64,000 nt of DNA from Mucilaginibacter limnophilus (lineage in GTDB: Bacteria > Bacteroidota > Bacteroidia > Sphingobacteriales > Sphingobacteriaceae), in NCBI RefSeq assembly GCF_004005815.1, contig NZ_SACK01000001.1, positions 806,001 to 870,000 on the forward strand, written 5' to 3'. The notes under the pieces are model-generated. The model was given only the letters and a program-made list of their open reading frames with translations. It had not been told where the DNA came from and did no database searches. Both the position numbers and the translations under genes were made by a program. Below are positions 63,298 through 64,000 of this stretch, piece by piece. Position 1 is the first letter of the stretch. Every line of letters begins with the position of its first letter.

Positions 63298-64000
63298 ATG
63301 AAAAGAAGGCAATTTATTGCAAACACAATGGTAATTGGCGCCAGCGCGGTGGCAAGTAAAGTAATGGCTGCTGTACCTGCTGATTATCCGGTGGTACGTG
63401 TTGCCGCTTCAAAACGTAATTTTACCAGCAAAGCGGTAGAGGCAGCTATTAAAGAATTCAAATCAAAAGTGAAAGATAAGGAACTGGGTTGGCTGTTTGA
63501 AAACTGTTTCCCAAATACCTTAGATACTACCGTAACACACAAACAAAAAAACGGCAGGCCCGATACTTACGTGATTACCGGTGATATCGACGCTATGTGG
63601 TTACGTGATAGCAGTGCCCAGGTTTGGCCATATTTGGCGTTAATAAAAAAAGATCCGGCATTACAGCAGCTTATAGCCGGTATCATTAACCGCCAGGCAG
63701 AAAATATATTACGTGACCCATATGCCAACGCTTTTTATGATAGCCCCGATAAAGTAGGCGAGTGGAAGGACGATGTGACCGATATGAAACCCGGTTTGCA
63801 CGAGCGAAAGTGGGAGATTGACTCGCTTTGTTATCCTGTCAGGCTGGCTTATCAATACTGGAAATTAACCGGTGATACAAAACCTTTTGATAATACCTGG
63901 AAAACGTCTATCCAAACAATATTAAAGACATTTAAAGAGCAGCAACGCAAGGATGGCGACGGGCCATACTCATTCCAGCGTAAAACTACCTTTGCTACAG
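63298..64000 (+). CDS. GH125 exo-alpha-1,6-mannosidase, partial (runs off the window end)
   Basis: 234 codons are visible from ATG 63298 with no stop before the window edge; the typical family length is about 430-480. The twin-arginine start MKRRQFI followed by a hydrophobic stretch suggests Tat export or a retained signal anchor, unlike the lipoprotein GH76. The conserved TGDIDAMWLRDSSAQVWPY (95-113) matches GH125. It should remove terminal alpha-1,6-linked mannose in the periplasm. Confidence 0.9.
   Translation, partial: MKRRQFIANTMVIGASAVASKVMAAVPADYPVVRVAASKRNFTSKAVEAAIKEFKSKVKDKELGWLFENCFPNTLDTTVTHKQKNGRPDTYVITGDIDAMWLRDSSAQVWPYLALIKKDPALQQLIAGIINRQAENILRDPYANAFYDSPDKVGEWKDDVTDMKPGLHERKWEIDSLCYPVRLAYQYWKLTGDTKPFDNTWKTSIQTILKTFKEQQRKDGDGPYSFQRKTTFAT

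Overview
The window looks like a chromosome segment from a Bacteroidota bacterium, most likely family Sphingobacteriaceae and Mucilaginibacter-like. This rests on three SusC/SusD pairs, two hybrid two-component regulators (HTCS), lipoprotein signals of the C-K-K-D type, a type IX secretion C-terminal domain, a Bacteroidota-type ECF sigma/FecR pair and promoters of the TAnnTTTG class. The genus is an inference from gene content and style. No rRNA, tRNA, CRISPR array, insertion sequence or phage gene was seen.

Region 1 (about 0.8-25.2 kb) is a beta-mannan/glucomannan utilization locus. It holds an SSS-family symporter, a GH130 mannosylglucose phosphorylase, an HTCS, an AraC regulator, SusC/SusD plus a surface lipoprotein, two GH26 mannanases, a Cys-rich lipoprotein, an omptin-like barrel, a cellobiose/mannobiose 2-epimerase, a GH30, a type-B carboxylesterase and a GH5-like hydrolase with a DUF5060-like domain. 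The likely route is outer-membrane cleavage by GH26, SusCD uptake, periplasmic trimming, symport of the disaccharide, epimerisation to mannosylglucose, and phosphorolysis to mannose-1-phosphate plus glucose. Four promoters in this region carry the same 29-bp motif exactly 20 nt upstream of a TAnnTTTG box, with a fifth copy farther upstream of one of them. This is the clearest undescribed signal in the window.

Region 2 (25.2-40.1 kb) is mostly housekeeping and accessory genes: a GNAT acetyltransferase, a DinB-like protein, NDH-2, an SDR with an AraC regulator, a four-gene membrane operon (DoxX-like, methyltransferase, VanZ-like, DgkA), a three-gene surface-polysaccharide cluster (UDP-galactopyranose-mutase-like enzyme, flippase, GT2), an LLM flavin oxidoreductase, and a large Kelch protein with a type IX secretion tail.

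Region 3 (40.1-53.9 kb) is a second saccharide locus. It has an HTCS, a GH31 with a PA14 insert (alpha-xylosidase-like), SusC/SusD, a two-domain surface lipoprotein and the remnant of a GH95-like gene. This fits a reduced xyloglucan-type locus, but the substrate is inferred. A 12-bp direct repeat with a 24-bp period lies upstream of GH31.

Region 4 (54.0-64.0 kb) is an alpha-mannan locus under an ECF sigma/FecR pair: SusC with an N-terminal STN domain, SusD, a SusE-like lipoprotein, GH76 endo-alpha-1,6-mannanase, and GH125 exo-alpha-1,6-mannosidase cut by the window edge. A terminator-like hairpin pointing against the operon upstream of this susC suggests an antisense RNA of the kind known near Bacteroides PULs.
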